From assembly GCF_933775445.1 (NCBI RefSeq), contig NW_026089399.1:124001-188000 (forward strand): a stretch of DNA of 64,000 bases. The letters are read 5' to 3'. Made by a program: the position numbers and the translations under genes. Below, in pieces: positions 46,310 to 61,600 of this stretch. How positions within the stretch are numbered: position 1 is the first letter of the stretch; every line of letters starts with the position of its first letter. Under the pieces are notes generated by a model. That model searched no databases and was not told the DNA's origin. It saw only the letters and a list, made by a program, of their open reading frames with translations. The stretch is from Argentina anserina. Taxonomy: Eukaryota > Streptophyta > Magnoliopsida > Rosales > Rosaceae.

Positions 46310-47276
46310 TCAATAGAAACTCCCATCAGAAAGCCTTACAAAAAGATACTCAAACGAGAAATGAAAAGATACACAATTGAAATAGTAAAGATACGCAAAC
46401 GATGTAAAGATACACAATTGGAATAGTAATGATACGCAAACGATGTAAAGATACTCAGTTTGAAAGAAACACACTCCCACACTTGCAAACCTCTCAAATT
46501 CAATAAAAACTCCCATAAGAAAGCCTTACAAAAAGATACTCAAACGAGAAATGAAAAGATACACAATTGAAATAGTAAAGATACGCATACGATGTAAAGA
46601 TACACAATTGGAATAGTAAAGATACGCAAACGATGTAAAGATACTCAGTTTGAAAGAAACACACTCCCACACTTGCAAACCTCTCAAATTCAATAAAAAC
46701 TCCCATCTGAAAGCCTTACAAAAAGATACTCAAACGAGAAATGAAAAGATACACAATTGGAATAGTAAAGATACGCAAACGATGTAAAGATACACAATTG
46801 GAATAGTAAAGATACGCAAACGATGTAAAGATACTCAGTTTGAAAGAAACACACTCCCACACTTGCAAAACTCTCAAATTCAATAGAAACTCGCACCAGA
46901 AAGCCTTACAGAAAGATACTCAAACGAGAAATGAAAAGATACACAATTAGAATCGTAAAGATACGCAAACGATGTCAGGATACTCAATTGGAATAGTAAA
47001 GATACGCAAACGATGTAAAGATACTCAGTTTGAAAGAAACACACTCCCACACTTGCAAACCTCTCAAATTCAATAGAAACTCCCATCAGAAAGCCTTACA
47101 AAAAGATACTCAAACGAGAAATGAAAAGATACACAATTGGAATAGTAAAGATACGAAAACGATGTAAAGATACACAATTGGAATAGTAAAGATACGCAAA
47201 CGATGTAAAGATACTCAGTTTGAAAGAAACACACTCCCACACTTGCAAAACTCTCAAATTCAATAGAAACTCGCAT
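46310..47276 (+). repeat. Run of regular 190-bp monomers
   Basis: Five consecutive monomers spaced exactly 190 bp (46310, 46500, 46690, 46880, 47070), each with two 41-bp modules. One has the GTCAGGATACTCAATTGG variant (46975). Confidence 0.85.
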
Positions 47277-48315
47277 CAGAAAGCCTTACAGAAAGATACT
47301 CAAACGAGAAATGAAAAGATACACAATTGGAATAGTAAAGATAAGCAAACAATGTAAAGATACTCAGTTTGAAAGAAACACACTCCCACACTTGCAAAAC
47401 TCTCAAATTCAATAGAAACTCGCATCAGAAAGCCTTACAGAAAGATACTCAAACGAGAAATGAAAAGATACACAATTGGAATAGTAAAGATACGCAAACG
47501 ATGTAAAGATACACAATTGGAATAGTAAAGATACGCAAACGATGTAAAGATACTCAGTTTGAAAGAAACACACTCCCACACTTGCAAAACTCTCAAATAC
47601 AATAGAAACTCGCATCAGAAGCCTTACAGAAAGATACTCAAACGTGAAATTAACAGATACACAATTGGAATAGTAAAGATACGCAAACGATGTAAAGATA
47701 CACAATTGGAATAGTAAAGATACGCAAACGATGTAAAGATACTCAGTTTGAAAGAAACACACTCCCACACTTGCAAACCTCTCAAATTCAATAGAAACTC
47801 GCATCAGAAGCCTTAAAGAAAGATACTCAAACGAGAAATGAAAAGATACACAATTGGAATAGTAAAGATACGCAAACGGTGTAAAGATACACAATTGGAA
47901 AATAGTAAAGATACGCAAACGATGTAAAGATACTCAGTTTGAATGAAACACACTCCCACACTTGCAAAACTCTCAAATACAATAGAAACTCGCATCAGAA
48001 GCCTAATAGAAAGATACTCAAACGAGAAATGAAAAGATACACAATTGGAATAGTAAAGATACGCAAACGATGTAAAGATACTAAGTTTGAAAGAAACACA
48101 CTCCCACACTTGCAAAACTCTCAAATTCAATAGAAACTCGCGTCAGAAAGCCTTACAGAAAGATACTCAAACGAGAAATGAAAAGATACACAATTGGAAT
48201 AGTAAAGATACGCAAACGATGTAAAGATACTCAGTTTAAAAGAAACACACTCCCACACTTGCAAAACTCTTAAATTGATTAGAAACTCGCATCAGAAAGC
48301 CTTACAGAAAGATAC

Positions 48316-51300
48316 TCAAACGAGAAATGAAAATATACACAATTGGAATAGTAAAGATACGCAAACGATGTAAAGATACACAATTGGAATAGTAAAGATA
48401 CGCAAACTATGTAAAGATACACAATTGGAATAGTAAAGATACGCAAACGATGTAAAGATACTCAGTTTGAAAGAAACACACTCCCACACTTGCAAAACTC
48501 TCAAATTCAATAGAAATTCGCATCAGAAAGCCTTACAGAAAGATACTCAAACGAGAAATGAAAAGATACACAATTGGAATAGTAATGATACGCAAACGAT
48601 GTAAAGATAATCAGTTTGAAAGAAACACACTCCCACACTTGCAAAACTCTCAAATTCAATAGAAACTCGCATCAGAAGCCTTACAGAAAGATACTCAAAC
48701 GAGAAATGAAAAGATACACAATTGGAATAGTAAAGATACGAAAACGATGTAAAGATACACAATTGGAATAGTAAAGATACGCAAACGATGTAAAGATACT
48801 CAGTTTGAAAGAAACACACTCCCACACTTGCAAAACTCTCAAATTCAATAGAAACTCGCATCAAAAAGCCTTACAGAAAGATACTCAAACGAGAAATGAA
48901 AAGATACACAATTGGAATAGTAAAGATAAGCAAACAATGTAAAGATACTCAGTTTGAAAGAAACACACTCCCACACTTGCAAAACTCTCAAATTCAATAG
49001 AAACTCGCATCAGAAAGCCTTACAGAAAGATACTCAAACGAGAAATGAAAAGATACACAATTGGAATAGTAAAGATACGCAAACGATGTAAAGATACACA
49101 ATTGGAATAGTAAAGATACGCAAACGATGTAAAGATACACAATTGGAATAGTAAAGATACGCAAACGATGTAAAGATACTCAGTTTGAAAGAAACACACT
49201 CCCACGCTTGCAAAACTCTCAAATACAATAGAAACTCGCATCAGAAGCCTTACAGAAAGATACTCAAACGTGAAATTAACAGATACACAATTGGAATAGT
49301 AAAGATACGCAAACGATGTAAAGATACACAATTGGAATAGTAAAGATACGCAAACGATGTAAAGATACTCAGTTTGAAAGAAACACACTCCCACACTTGC
49401 AAACCTCTCAAATTCAATAGAAACTCGCATCAGAAGCCTTAAAGAAAGATACTCAAACGAGAAATGAAAAGATACACAATTGGAATAGTAAAGATACGCA
49501 AACGGTGTAAAGATACACAATTGGAAAATAGTAAAGATACGCAAACGATGTAAAGATACTCAGTTTGAATGAAACACACTCCCACACTTGCAAAACTCTC
49601 AAATACAATAGAAACTCGCATCAGAAGCCTAATAGAAAGATACTCAAACGAGAAATGAAAAGATACACAATTGGAATAGTAAAGATACGCAAACGATGTA
49701 AAGATACTAAGTTTGAAAGAAACACACTCCCACACTTGCAAAACTCTCAAATTCAATAGAAACTCGCGTCAGAAAGCCTTACAGAAAGATACTCAAACGA
49801 GAAATGAAAAGATACACAATTGGAATAGTAAAGATACGCAAACGATGTAAAGATACTCAGTTTAAAAGAAACACACTCCCACACTTGCAAAACTCTTAAA
49901 TTCAATAGAAACTCGCATCAGAAAGCCTTACAGAAAGATACTCAAACGAGAAATGAAAAGATACACAATTGGAATAGTTAAGATACACAAACGATGTAAA
50001 GATACACAATTGGAATAGTAAAGATACGCAAACGATGTAAAGATACTCAGTTTGAAAGAAACACACTCCCACACTTGCAAAACTCTCAAATTCAATAGAA
50101 ACTCGCATCCGAAAGCCTTACAGAAAGATATTCAAACGAGAAATGAAAAGATACACAATTGGAATAGTAGAGATACGCAAACGATGTAAAGATACACAAT
50201 TGGAATAGTAAAGATACGCAAACGATGTAAAGATACTCAGTTTGAAAGAAACACACTCCCACACTTGCAAAACTCTCAAATTCAATAGAAACTCGCATCA
50301 GAAAGCCTTACAGAAAGATACTCAAACGAGAAATGAAAAGATACACAATTGGAATAGTAAAGATACGCAAACGATGTAAAGATACTCAGTTTGAAAGAAA
50401 CACACTCCCACACTTGCAAACCTCTCAAATTCAATAGAAACTCGCATCAGAAGCCTTAAAGAAAGATACTCAAACGAGAAATGAAAAGATACACAATTGG
50501 AATAGTAAAGATACGCAAACGGTGTAAAGATACACAATTGGAAAATAGTAAAGATACGCAAACGATGTAAAGATACTCAGTTTGAATGAAACACACTCCC
50601 ACACTTGCAAAACTCTCAAATACAATAGAAACTCGCATCAGAAGCCTAATAGAAAGATACTCAAACGAGAAATGAAAAGATACACAATTGGAATAGTAAA
50701 GATACGCAAACGATGTAAAGATACTAAGTTTGAAAGAAACACACTCCCACACTTGCAAAACTCTCAAATTCAATAGAAACTCGCGTCAGAAAGCCTTACA
50801 GAAAGATACTCAAACGAGAAATGAAAAGATACACAATTGGAATAGTAAAGATACGCAAACGATGTAAAGATACTCAGTTTAAAAGAAACACACTCCCACA
50901 CTTGCAAAACTCTTAAATTCAATAGAAACTCGCATCAGAAAGCCTTACAGAAAGATACTCAAACGAGAAATGAAAAGATACACAATTGGAATAGTTAAGA
51001 TACACAAACGATGTAAAGATACACAATTGGAATAGTAAAGATACGCAAACGATGTAAAGATACTCAGTTTGAAAGAAACACACTCCCACACTTGCAAAAC
51101 TCTCAAATTCAATAGAAACTCGCATCCGAAAGCCTTACAGAAAGATATTCAAACGAGAAATGAAAAGATACACAATTGGAATAGTAGAGATACGCAAACG
51201 ATGTAAAGATACACAATTGGAATAGTAAAGATACGCAAACGATGTAAAGATACTCAGTTTGAAAGAAACACACTCCCACACTTGCAAAACTCTCAAATTC

Positions 51301-54300
51301 AATAGAAACTCGCATCAGAAAGCCTTACAGAAAGATACTCAAACGAGAAATGAAAAGATACACAATTGGAATAGTAAAGATACGCAAACGATGTAAAGAT
51401 ACTCAGTTTGAAAGAAACACACTCCCACACTTGCAAAACTCTTAAATTCAATAGAAACTCGCACCAGAAAGCCTTACAGAAAGATACTCAAACGAGAAAT
51501 GAAAAGATACACAATTGGAATCGTAAAGATACGCAAACGATGTCAGGATACTCAATTGGAATAGTAAAGATACGCAAACGATGTAAAGATACTCAGTTTG
51601 AAAGAAACACACTCCCACACTTGCAAACCTCTCAAATTCAATAGAAACTCCCATCAGAAAGCCTTACAAAAAGATACTCAAACGAGAAATGAAAAGATAC
51701 ACAATTGGAATCGTAAAGATACGCAAACGATGTCAGGATACTCAATTTAAAAGAAACACACTCCCACACTTGCAAAACTCTTAAATTGATTAGAAACTCG
51801 CATCAGAAAGCCTTACAGAAAGATACTCAAACGAGAAATGAAAATATACACAATTGGAATAGTAATGATACGCAAACGATGTAAAGATAATCAGTTTGAA
51901 AGAAACACACTCCCACACTTGAAAAACTCTCAAATTCAATAGAAACTCGCATCAGAAAGCCTTACAGAAAGATACTCAAACGAGAAATGAAAAGATACAC
52001 AATTGGAATAGTTAAGATACACAAACGATGTAAAGATACACAATTGGAATAGTAAAGATACGCAAACGATGTAAAGATACTCAGTTTGAAAGAAACACAC
52101 TCCCACACTTGCAAACCTCTCAAATTCAATAGAAACTCGCATCAGAAGCCTTAAAGAAAGATACTCAAACGAGAAATGAAAAGATACACAATTGGAATAG
52201 TAAAGATACGCAAACGGTGTAAAGATACACAATTGGAAAATAGTAAAGATACGCAAACGATGTAAAGATACTCAGTTTGAATGAAACACACTCCCACACT
52301 TGCAAAACTCTCAAATACAATAGAAACTCGCATCAGAAGCCTAATAGAAAGATACTCAAACGAGAAATGAAAAGATACACAATTGGAATAGTAAAGATAC
52401 GCAAACGATGTAAAGATACACAATTGGAATAGTAAAGATACGCAAACGATGTAAAGAAACTCAGTTTGAAAGAAACACACTCCCACACTTGCAAAACTCT
52501 CAAATTCAATAGAAACTCGCGTCAGAAAGCCTTACAGAAAGATACTCAAACGAGAAATGAAAAGATACACAATTGGAATAGTAAAGATACGCAAACGATG
52601 TAAAGATACTCAGTTTAAAAGAAACACACTCCCACACTTGCAAAACTCTTAAATTCAATAGAAACACGCATCAGAAAGCCTTACAGAAAGATACTCAAAC
52701 GAGAAATGAAAAGATACACAATTGGAATAGTTAAGATACACAAACGATGTAAAGATACACAATTGGAATAGTCAAGATACGCAAACGATGTAAAGATACT
52801 CAGTTTGAAAGAAACACACTCCCACACTTGCAAAACTCTCAAATTCAATAGAAACTCGCATCCGAAAGCCTTACAGAAAGATATTCAAACGAGAAATGAA
52901 AAGATACACAATTGGAATAGTAGAGATACGCAAACGATGTAAAGATACACAATTGGAATAGTAAAGATACGCAAACGATGTAAAGATACTCAGTTTGAAA
53001 GAAACACACTCCCACACTTGCAAAACTCTCAAATTCAATAGAAACTCGCATCAGAAAGCCTTACAGAAAGATACTCAAACGAGAAATGAAAAGATACACA
53101 ATTGGAATAGTAAAGAGACGCAAACGATGTAAAGATACACAATTGGAATAGTAAAGATACGCAAACGATGTAAAGATACTCAGTTTGAAAGAAACACACT
53201 CCCACACTTGCAAAACTCTCAAATTCAATAGAAACTCGCACCAGAAAGCCTTACAGAAAGATACTCAAACGAGAAATGAAAAGATACACAATTGGAATCG
53301 TAAAGATACGCAAACGATGTCAGGATACTCAATTGGAATAGTAAAGATACGCAAACGATGTAAAGATACTCAGTTTGAAAGAAACACACTCCCACACTTG
53401 CAAACCTCTCAAATTCAATAGAAACTCCCATCAGAAAGCCTTACAAAAAGATACTCAAACGAGAAATGAAAAGATACACAATTGGAATCGTAAAGATACG
53501 CAAACGATGTCAGGATACTCAATTTAAAAGAAACACACTCCAACACTTGCAAAACTCTTAAATTGATTAGAAACTCGCATCAGAAAGCCTTACAGAAAGA
53601 TACTCAAACGAGAAATGAAAATATACACAATTGGAATAGTAAAGATACGCAAACGATGTAAAGATACACAATTGGAATAGTAAAGATACGCAAACTATGT
53701 AAAGATACACAATTGGAATAGTAAAGATACGCAAACGATGTAAAGATACTCAGTTTGAAAGAAACACACTCCCACACTTGCAAAACTCTCAAATTCAATA
53801 GAAATTCGCATCAGAAAGCCTTACAGAAAGATACTCAAACGAGAAATGAAAAGATACACAATTGGAATAGTAATGATACGCAAACGATGTAAAGATAATC
53901 AGTTTGAAAGAAACACACTCCCACACTTGCAAAACTCTCAAATTCAATAGAAACTCGCATCAGAAGCCTTACAGAAAGATACTCAAACGAGAAATGAAAA
54001 GATACACAATTGGAATAGTAAAGATACGAAAACGATGTAAAGATACACAATTGGAATAGTAAAGATACGCAAACGATGTAAAGATACTCAGTTTGAAAGA
54101 AACACACTCCCACACTTGCAAAACTCTCAAATTCAATAGAAACTCGCATCAGAAAGCCTTACAGAAAGATACTCAAACGAGAAATGAAAAGATACACAAT
54201 TGGAATAGTAAAGATGAGCAAACAATGTAAAGATACTCAGTTTGAAAGAAACACACTCCCACACTTGCAAAACTCTCAAATTCAATAGAAACTCGCATCA

Positions 54301-55627
54301 GAAAGCCTTACAGAAAGATACTCAAACGAGAAATGAAAAGATACACAATTGGAATAGTAAAGATACGCAAACGATGTAAAGATACACAATTGGAATAGTA
54401 AAGAGACGCAAACGATGTAAAGATACACAATTGGAATAGTAAAGATACGCAAACGATGTAAAGATACTCAGTTTGAAAGAAACACACTCCCACACTTGCA
54501 AAACTCTCAAATACAATAGAAACTCGCATCAGAAGCCTTACAGAAAGATACTCAAACGTGAAATTAACAGATACACAATTGGAATAGTAAAGATACGCAA
54601 ACGATGTAAAGATACACAATTGGAATAGTAAAGATACGCAAACGATGTAAAGATACTCAGTTTGAAAGAAACACACTCCCACACTTGCAAACCTCTCAAA
54701 TTCAATAGAAACTCGCATCAGAAGCCTTAAAGAAAGATACTCAAACGAGAAATGAAAAGATACACAATTGGAATAGTAAAGATACGCAAACGGTGTAAAT
54801 ATACACAATTGGAAAATAGTAAAGATACGCAAACGATGTAAAGATACTCAGTTTGAATGAAACACACTCCCACACTTGCAAAACTCTCAAATACAATAGA
54901 AACTCGCATCAGAAGCCTAATAGAAAGATACTCAAACGAGAAATGAAAAGATACACAATTGGAATAGTAAAGATACGCAAACGATGTAAAGATACACAAT
55001 TGGAATAGTAAAGATACGCAAACGATGTAAAGATACTCAGTTTGAAAGAAACACACTCCCACACTTGCAAAACTCTCAAATTCAATAGAAACTCGCGTCA
55101 GAAAGCCTTACAGAAAGATACTCAAACGAGAAATGAAAAGATACACAATTGGAATAGTAAAGATACGCAAACGATGTAAAGATACTCAGTTTAAAAGAAA
55201 CACACTCCCACACTTGCAAAACTCTTAAATTCAATAGAAACTCGCATCAGAAAGCCTTACAGAAAGATACTCAAACGAGAAATGAAAAGATACACAATTG
55301 GAATAGTTAAGATACACAAACGATGTAAAGATACACAATTGGAATAGTAAAGATACGCAAACGATGTAAAGATACTCAGTTTGAAAGAAACACACTCCCA
55401 CACTTGCAAAACTCTCAAATTCAATAGAAACTCGCATCCGAAAGCCTTACAGAAAGATATTCAAACGAGAAATGAAAAGATACACAATTGGAATAGTAGA
55501 GATACGCAAACGATGTAAAGATACACAATTGGAATAGTAAAGATACGCAAACGATGTAAAGATACTCAGTTTGAAAGAAACACACTCCCACACTTGCAAA
55601 TCTCTCAAATTCAATAGAAACTCGCAT
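48316..55627 (+). repeat. Long-range direct repeat at about 5,288 bp offset
   Basis: 48316, 48547, 49020 and 49439 recur at 53604, 53835, 54308 and 54727 (offset 5,288). After one extra 41-bp module in the later copy near 54980, 49902 and 50092 recur at 55231 and 55421 (offset 5,329). The same landmark order returns at 56180 and 58145 (offsets 2,576 and 1,965) and at 61210. Confidence 0.75.
49439..51338 (+). repeat. Tandem duplication, 1,017-bp offset
   Basis: Landmarks at 49439/50456, 49565/50582, 49902/50919 and 50092/51109 match at 1,017 bp, including AATGAAACACACTCCC, GCCTAATAG, ACTAAGTTTG and GTTAAGATACAC. Confidence 0.8.
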
Positions 55628-58600
55628 CAGAAAGCCTTACAGAAAGATACTCAAACGAGAAATGAAAAGATACACAATTGGAATAGTAAAGAGACGCAAA
55701 CGATGTAAAGATACACAATTGGAATAGTAAAGATACGCAAACGATGTAAAGATACTCAGTTTGAAAGAAACACACTCCCACACTTGCAAAACTCTCAAAT
55801 TGAATAGAAACTCGCACCAGAAAGCCTTACAGAAAGATACTCAAACGAGAAATGAAAAGATACACAATTGGAATCGTAAAGATACGCAAACGATGTCAGG
55901 ATACTCAATTGGAATAGTAAAGATACGCAAATGATGTAAAGATACTCAGTTTGAAAGAAACACACTCCCACACTTGCAAACCTCTCAAATTCAATAGAAA
56001 CTCCCATCAGAAAGCCTTACAAAAAGATACTCAAACGAGAAATGAAAAGATACACAATTGGAATCGTAAAGATACGCAAACGATGTCAGGATACTCAATT
56101 TAAAAGAAACACACTCCCACACTTGCAAAACTCTTAAATTGATTAGAAACTCGCATCAGAAAGCCTTACAGAAAGGTACTCAAACGAGAAATGAAAATAT
56201 ACACAATTGGAATAGTAAAGATACGCAAACGATGTAAAGATACACAATTGGAATAGTAAAGATACGCAAACTATGTAAAGATACACAATTGGAATAGTAA
56301 AGATACGCAAACGATGTAAAGATACTCAGTTTGAAAGAAACACACTCCCACACTTGCAAAACTCTCAAATTCAATAGAAATTCGCATCAGAAAGCCTTAC
56401 AGAAAGATACTCAAACGAGAAATGAAAAGATACACAATTGGAATAGTAATGATACGCAAACGATGTAAAGATAATCAGTTTGAAAGAAACACACTCCCAC
56501 ACTTGCAAAACTCTCAAATTCAATAGAAACTCGCATCAGAAGCCTTACAGAAAGATACTCAAACGAGAAATGAAAAGATACACAATTGGAATAGTAAAGA
56601 TACGAAAACGATGTAAAGATACACAATTGGAATAGTAAAGATACGCAAACGATGTAAAGATACTCAGTTTGAAAGAAACACACTCCCACACTTGCAAAAC
56701 TCTCAAATTCAATAGAAACTCGCATCAGAAAGCCTTACAGAAAGATACTCAAACGAGAAATGAAAAGATACACAATTGGAATAGTAAAGATACGCAAACG
56801 ATGTAAAGATACACAATTGGAATAGTAAAGATACGCAAACGATGTAAAGATACTCAGTTTGAAAGAAACACACTCCCACACTTGCAAAACTCTCAAATAC
56901 AATAGAAACTCGCATCAGAAGCCTTACAGAAAGATACTCAAACGTGAAATTAACAGATACACAATTGGAATAGTAAAGATACGCAAACGATGTAAAGATA
57001 CACAATTGGAATAGTAAAGATACGCAAACGATGTAAAGATACTCAGTTTGAAAGAAACACACTCCCACACTTGCAAACCTCTCAAATTCAATAGAAACTC
57101 GCATCAGAAGCCTTAAAGAAAGATACTCAAACGAGAAATGAAAAGATACACAATTGGAATAGTAAAGATACGCAAACGGTGTAAAGATACACAATTGGAA
57201 AATAGTAAAGATACGCAAACGATGTAAAGATACTCAGTTTGAATGAAACACACTCCCACACTTGCAAAACTCTCAAATACAATAGAAACTCGCATCAGAA
57301 GCCTAATAGAAAGATACTCAAACGAGAAATGAAAAGATACACAATTGGAATAGTAAAGATACGCAAACGATGTAAAGATACTCAGTTTGAAAGAAACACA
57401 CTCCCACACTTGCAAAACTCTCAAATTCAATAGAAACTCGCGTCAGAAAGCCTTACAGAAAGATACTCAAACGAGAAATGAAAAGATACACAATTGGAAT
57501 AGTAAAGATACGCAAACGATGTAAAGATACTCAGTTTAAAAGAAACACACTCCCACACTTGCAAAACTCTTAAATTCAATAGAAACTCGCATCAGAAAGC
57601 CTTACAGAAAGATACTCAAACGAGAAATGAAAAGATACACAATTGGAATAGTTAAGATACACAAACGATGTAAAGATACACAATTGGAATAGTAAAGATA
57701 CGCAAACGATGTAAAGATACTCAGTTTGAAAGAAACACACTCCCACACTTGCAAAACTCTCAAATTCAATAGAAACTCGCACCAGAAAGCCTTACAGAAA
57801 GATACTCAAACGAGAAATGAAAAGATACACAATTGGAATCGTAAAGATACGCAAACGATGTCAGGATACTCAATTGGAATAGTAAAGATACGCAAACGAT
57901 GTAAAGATACTCAGTTTGAAAGAAACACACTCCCACACTTGCAAACCTCTCAAATTCAATAGAAACTCCCATCAGAAAGCCTTACAAAAAGATACTCAAA
58001 CGAGAAATGAAAAGATACACAATTGGAATCGTAAAGATACGCAAACGATGTCAGGATACTCAATTTAAAAGAAACACACTCCCACACTTGCAAAACTCTT
58101 AAATTGATTAGAAACTCGCATCAGAAAGCCTTACAGAAAGATACTCAAACGAGAAATGAAAATATACACAATTGGAATAGTAAAGATACGCAAACGATGT
58201 AAAGATACACAATTGGAATAGTAAAGATACGCAAACTATGTAAAGATACACAATTGGAATAGTAAAGATACGCAAACGATGTAAAGATACTCAGTTTGAA
58301 AGAAACACACTCCCACACTTGCAAAACTCTCAAATTCAATAGAAATTCGCATCAGAAAGCCTTACAGAAAGATACTCAAACGAGAAATGAAAAGATACAC
58401 AATTGGAATAGTAATGATACGCAAACGATGTAAAGATAATCAGTTTGAAAGAAACACACTCCCACACTTGCAAAACTCTCAAATTCAATAGAAACTCGCA
58501 TCAGAAGCCTTACAGAAAGATACTCAAACGAGAAATGAAAAGATACACAATTGGAATAGTAAAGATACGAAAACGATGTAAAGATACACAATTGGAATAG

Positions 58601-61600
58601 TAAAGATACGCAAACGATGTAAAGATACTCAGTTTGAAAGAAACACACTCCCACACTTGCAAAACTCTCAAATTCAATAGAAACTCGCATCAGAAAGCCT
58701 TACAGAAAGATACTCAAACGAGAAATGAAAAGATACACAATTGGAATAGTAAAGATGAGCAAACAATGTAAAGATACTCAGTTTGAAAGAAACACACTCC
58801 CACACTTGCAAAACTCTCAAATTCAATAGAAACTCGCATCAGAAAGCCTTACAGAAAGATACTCAAACGAGAAATGAAAAGATACACAATTGGAATAGTA
58901 AAGATACGCAAACGATGTAAAGATACACAATTGGAATAGTAAAGATACGCAAACGATGTAAAGATACTCAGTTTGAAAGAAACACACTCCCACACTTGCA
59001 AAACTCTCAAATACAATAGAAACTCGCATCAGAAGCCTTACAGAAAGATACTCAAACGTGAAATTAACAGATACACAATTGGAATAGTAAAGATACGCAA
59101 ACGATGTAAAGATACACAATTGGAATAGTAAAGATACGCAAACGATGTAAAGATACTCAGTTTGAAAGAAACACACTCCCACACTTGCAAACCTCTCAAA
59201 TTCAATAGAAACTCGCATCAGAAGCCTTAAAGAAAGATACTCAAACGAGAAATGAAAAGATACACAATTGGAATAGTAAAGATACGCAAACGGTGTAAAG
59301 ATACACAATTGGAAAATAGTAAAGATACGCAAACGATGTAAAGATACTCAGTTTGAATGAAACACACTCCCACACTTGCAAAACTCTCAAATACAATAGA
59401 AACTCGCATCAGAAGCCTAATAGAATGATACTCAAACGAGAAATGAAAAGATACACAATTGGAATAGTAAAGATACGCAAACGATGTAAAGATACACAAT
59501 TGGAATAGTAAAGATACGCAAACGATGTAAAGATACTCAGTTTGAAAGAAACACACTCCCACACTTGCAAAACTCTCAAATTCAATAGAAACTCGCGTCA
59601 GAAAGCCTTACAGAAAAATACTCAAACGAGAAATGAAAAGATACACAATTGGAATAGTAAAGATACGCAAACGATGTAAAGATACTCAGTTTAAAAGAAA
59701 CACACTCCCACACTTGCAAAACTCTTAAATTCAATAGAAACTCGCATCAGAAAGCCTTACAGAAAGATACTCAAACGAGAAATGAAAAGATACACAATTG
59801 GAATAGTTAAGATACACAAACGATGTAAAGATACACAATTGGAATAGTAAAGATACGCAAACGATGTAAAGATACTCAGTTTGAAAGAAACACACTCCCA
59901 CACTTGCAAAACTCTCAAATTCAATAGAAACTCGCATCCGAAAGCCTTACAGAAAGATATTCAAACGAGAAATGAAAAGATACACAATTGGAATAGTAGA
60001 GATACGCAAACGATGTAAAGATACACAATTGGAATAGTAAAGATACGCAAACGATGTAAAGATACTCAGTTTGAAAGAAACACACTCCCACACTTGCAAA
60101 CCTCTCAAATTCAATAGAAACTCCCATCAGAAAGCCTTACAAAAAGATACTCAAACGAGAAATGAAAAGATACACAATTGGAATCGTAAAGATACGCAAA
60201 CGATGTCAGGATACTCAATTGGAATAGTAAAGATACGCAAACGATGTAAAGATACTCAGTTTGAAAGAAACACACTCCCACACTTGCAAACCTCTCAAAT
60301 TCAATAGAAACTCCCATCAGAAAGCCTTACAGAAAGATACTCAAACGAGAAATGAAAAGATACACAATTGGAAAATAGTAAAGATACGCAAACGATGTAA
60401 AGATACTCAGTTTGAATGAAACACACTCCCACACTTGCAAAACTCTCAAATACAATAGAAACTCGCATCAGAAGCCTAATAGAAAGATACTCAAACGAGA
60501 AATGAAAAGATACACAATTGGAATAGTAAAGATACGCAAACGATGTAAAGATACACAATTGGAATAGTAAAGATACGCAAACGATGTAAAGATACTCAGT
60601 TTGAAAGAAACACACTCCCACACTTGCAAAACTCTCAAATTCAACAGAAACTCGCATCAGAAAGCCTTACAGAAAGATACTCAAACGAGAAATGAAAAGA
60701 TACACAATTGGAATCGTAAAGATACGCAAACGATGTCAGGATACTCAATTGGAATAGTAAAGATACGCAAACGATGTAAAGATACTCAGTTTGAAAGAAA
60801 CACACTCCCACACTTGCAAACCTCTCAAATTCAATAGAAACTCGCACCAGAAAGCCTTACAGAAAGATACTCAAACGAGAAATGAAAAGATACACAATTG
60901 GAATCGTAAAGATACGCAAACGATGTAAAGATACACAATTGGAATAGTAAAGATACGCAAACTATGTAAAGATACTCAGTTTGAAAGAAACACACTCCCA
61001 CACTTGCAAACCTCTCAAATTCAATAGAAACTCCCATCAGAAAGCCTTACAAAAAGATACTCAAACGAGAAATGAAAAGATACACAATTGGAATAGTAAA
61101 GATACGCAAACGATGTAAAGATACTCAGTTTAAAAGAAACACACTCCCACACTTGCAAAACTCTCAAATTGATTAGAAACTCGCATCAGAAAGCCTTACA
61201 GAAAGATACTCAAACGAGAAATGAAAAGATACACAATTGGAATAGTAAAGATACGCAAACGATGTAAAGATACACAATTGGAATAGTAAAGATACGCAAA
61301 CTATGTAAAGATACACAATTGGAATAGTAAAGATACGCAAACGATGTAAAGATACTCAGTTTGAAAGAAACACACTCCCACACTTGCAAAACTCTCAAAT
61401 TCAATAGAAATTCGCATCAGAAAGCCTTACAGAAAGATACTCAAACGAGAAATGAAAAGATACACAATTGGAATAGTAAAGATACGCAAACGATGTAAAG
61501 ATAATCAGTTTGAAAGAAACACACTCCCACACTTGCAAAACTCTCAAATTCAATAGAAACTCGCATCTGAAGCCTTACAGAAAGATACTCAAACGAGAAA

